NCBI GenBank assembly: GCA_029261435.1
Contig: JAJDBI010000205.1
Coordinates: forward strand, 1-13,985
Length of the DNA stretch: 13,985 nucleotides
Direction: 5' to 3'
From: Nitrospinaceae bacterium
Lineage (GTDB): Bacteria > Nitrospinota > Nitrospinia > Nitrospinales > VA-1
Shown here: positions 13,492 to 13,985 of the stretch, piece by piece
How the letters are laid out: every line of letters starts with the position of its first letter
How positions within the stretch are numbered: position 1 is the first letter of the stretch
The notes under the pieces: generated by a model
What the model was told of the DNA's origin: nothing
What the model saw: only the letters and a program-made list of their open reading frames with translations
Databases searched by the model: none
Position numbers and translations under genes: made by a program

Positions 13492-13985
13492 ATGAGTGAA
13501 AGAACTGCCATTATTGAGAGTGGAGATTTTTCATTTCAGCTTGATCAAGTTCAAAAATGGACTGAAGAGTCGGGGAACCCTGTTGCTGTCGAAGGTCTGA
13601 GGGGTTCCTCACGGGCTTTTTTTCTGTCGAAGTTGATCAGGCTCAAGAATCGTTCTGTGATAATTTTTACAGCAGATCAAACTCAAGGTGAAATATTACA
13701 AGATGATCTAAAGTATTTTTTTCATTATGAAAAGATTAAACATCCACTCTGTTTTTTTCCTGCCTGGGAACTTCTTCCTTACGAACAGCTTTCACCATTA
13801 AACGAAATATCCGGGGAAAGACTGGATATCCTTAACCGACTTCGAAATGGGGAGCCTTTAATTCTGATAGTGCCATTGGAAGCAGGTTTGCAAACGGTCA
13901 TGCCTCGAGCTGTTCTGGAGAAACTTGTTTTTCCCGTTAATTGCAAAATGAGTTTGGAACGGGAGTTTTTGGAAGCCTGTCTATC
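13492..13985 (+). CDS. mfd: transcription-repair coupling factor Mfd, N-terminal part (runs off right edge)
   Basis: Mfd removes RNA polymerase stalled at DNA lesions and recruits the UvrABC excision machinery. Only the first 164 residues are visible. They show the UvrB-like N-terminal module: a helical start, the degenerate nucleotide-binding strand NPVAVEGLRGSSRAFFLSKL (29-48), VIIFTADQTQGEILQDDL (56-73), the hallmark FPAWELLPYEQLSP (89-102), and ISGERLDILNRL (106-117) followed by LILIVPLEAGLQTVMPR (123-139). The full protein is usually about 1,100-1,200 residues, with RNA polymerase-binding and helicase domains outside this window. The family could in principle be UvrB, but the lack of a Walker A lysine in the GLRGSSR loop supports Mfd. 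The ATG at 13492 fits the family start; no strong ribosome binding site is seen. Confidence 0.93.
   Translation, partial: MSERTAIIESGDFSFQLDQVQKWTEESGNPVAVEGLRGSSRAFFLSKLIRLKNRSVIIFTADQTQGEILQDDLKYFFHYEKIKHPLCFFPAWELLPYEQLSPLNEISGERLDILNRLRNGEPLILIVPLEAGLQTVMPRAVLEKLVFPVNCKMSLEREFLEACL

Overview
The window looks like ordinary chromosomal DNA from a Gram-negative-type bacterium. A LapA-family inner-membrane protein, periplasm-directed proteins and flagellar basal-body genes support this. Several features would fit a marine nitrifier-like lineage such as Nitrospinota: an SmbP-like histidine-repeat protein, a SpoVG homologue outside Firmicutes, and a sigma-54 activator with an unusual C-terminus. 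That assignment is inference with low confidence. I see no insertion sequence, prophage, CRISPR array, rRNA or tRNA.

Layout. 1-829 (-): N-terminal two thirds of S-adenosylhomocysteine hydrolase (ahcY), running off the left edge. 1085-1351 (+): small SpoVG-family protein, divergent from ahcY. 1348-4167 (-): large GAF/AAA+ sigma-54 activator, convergent with spoVG; the two genes share one CTAG as their stop codons. 4168-4749: gene-free stretch full of short repeats, including a perfectly spaced G-quadruplex motif and an inverted repeat that could compete with it. 4750-4956 (-): 68-residue zinc-ribbon membrane protein. 5243-6077 (+): flgB and fliE followed by a strong intrinsic terminator; the flgC normally found between them is absent. 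6286-6660 (+): secreted His-heptad SmbP-like protein. 6750-8005 (-): exported tandem rhodanese translationally coupled to a small Rieske ferredoxin. 8208-9404 (+): acidic-tailed membrane protein followed by LapA. 9405-9842 (-): CBS-pair protein whose stop codon directly abuts the lapA stop. 10020-10835 (-): divergent acetolactate-decarboxylase-like protein. 11038-12949 (-): aguB-aguA, converting agmatine to putrescine. 13086-13463 (+): unrecognised small protein, followed by the start of mfd, which runs off the right edge.

Cooperation. AguA and AguB carry out consecutive steps of arginine-derived putrescine synthesis and overlap by 8 bp. The rhodanese and Rieske proteins form a coupled pair that plausibly belongs to sulfur or electron-transfer chemistry. 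FlgB and FliE are both proximal-rod/export-gate basal-body parts. The remaining genes are mostly single transcription units.

I found no clear new multi-gene system. The items most worth following up are the G-quadruplex/inverted-repeat locus at 4420-4549, the flgB-fliE pair without flgC, the ALDC-like protein that keeps the metal ligands but seems to lack the conserved arginine, and the His-heptad protein.
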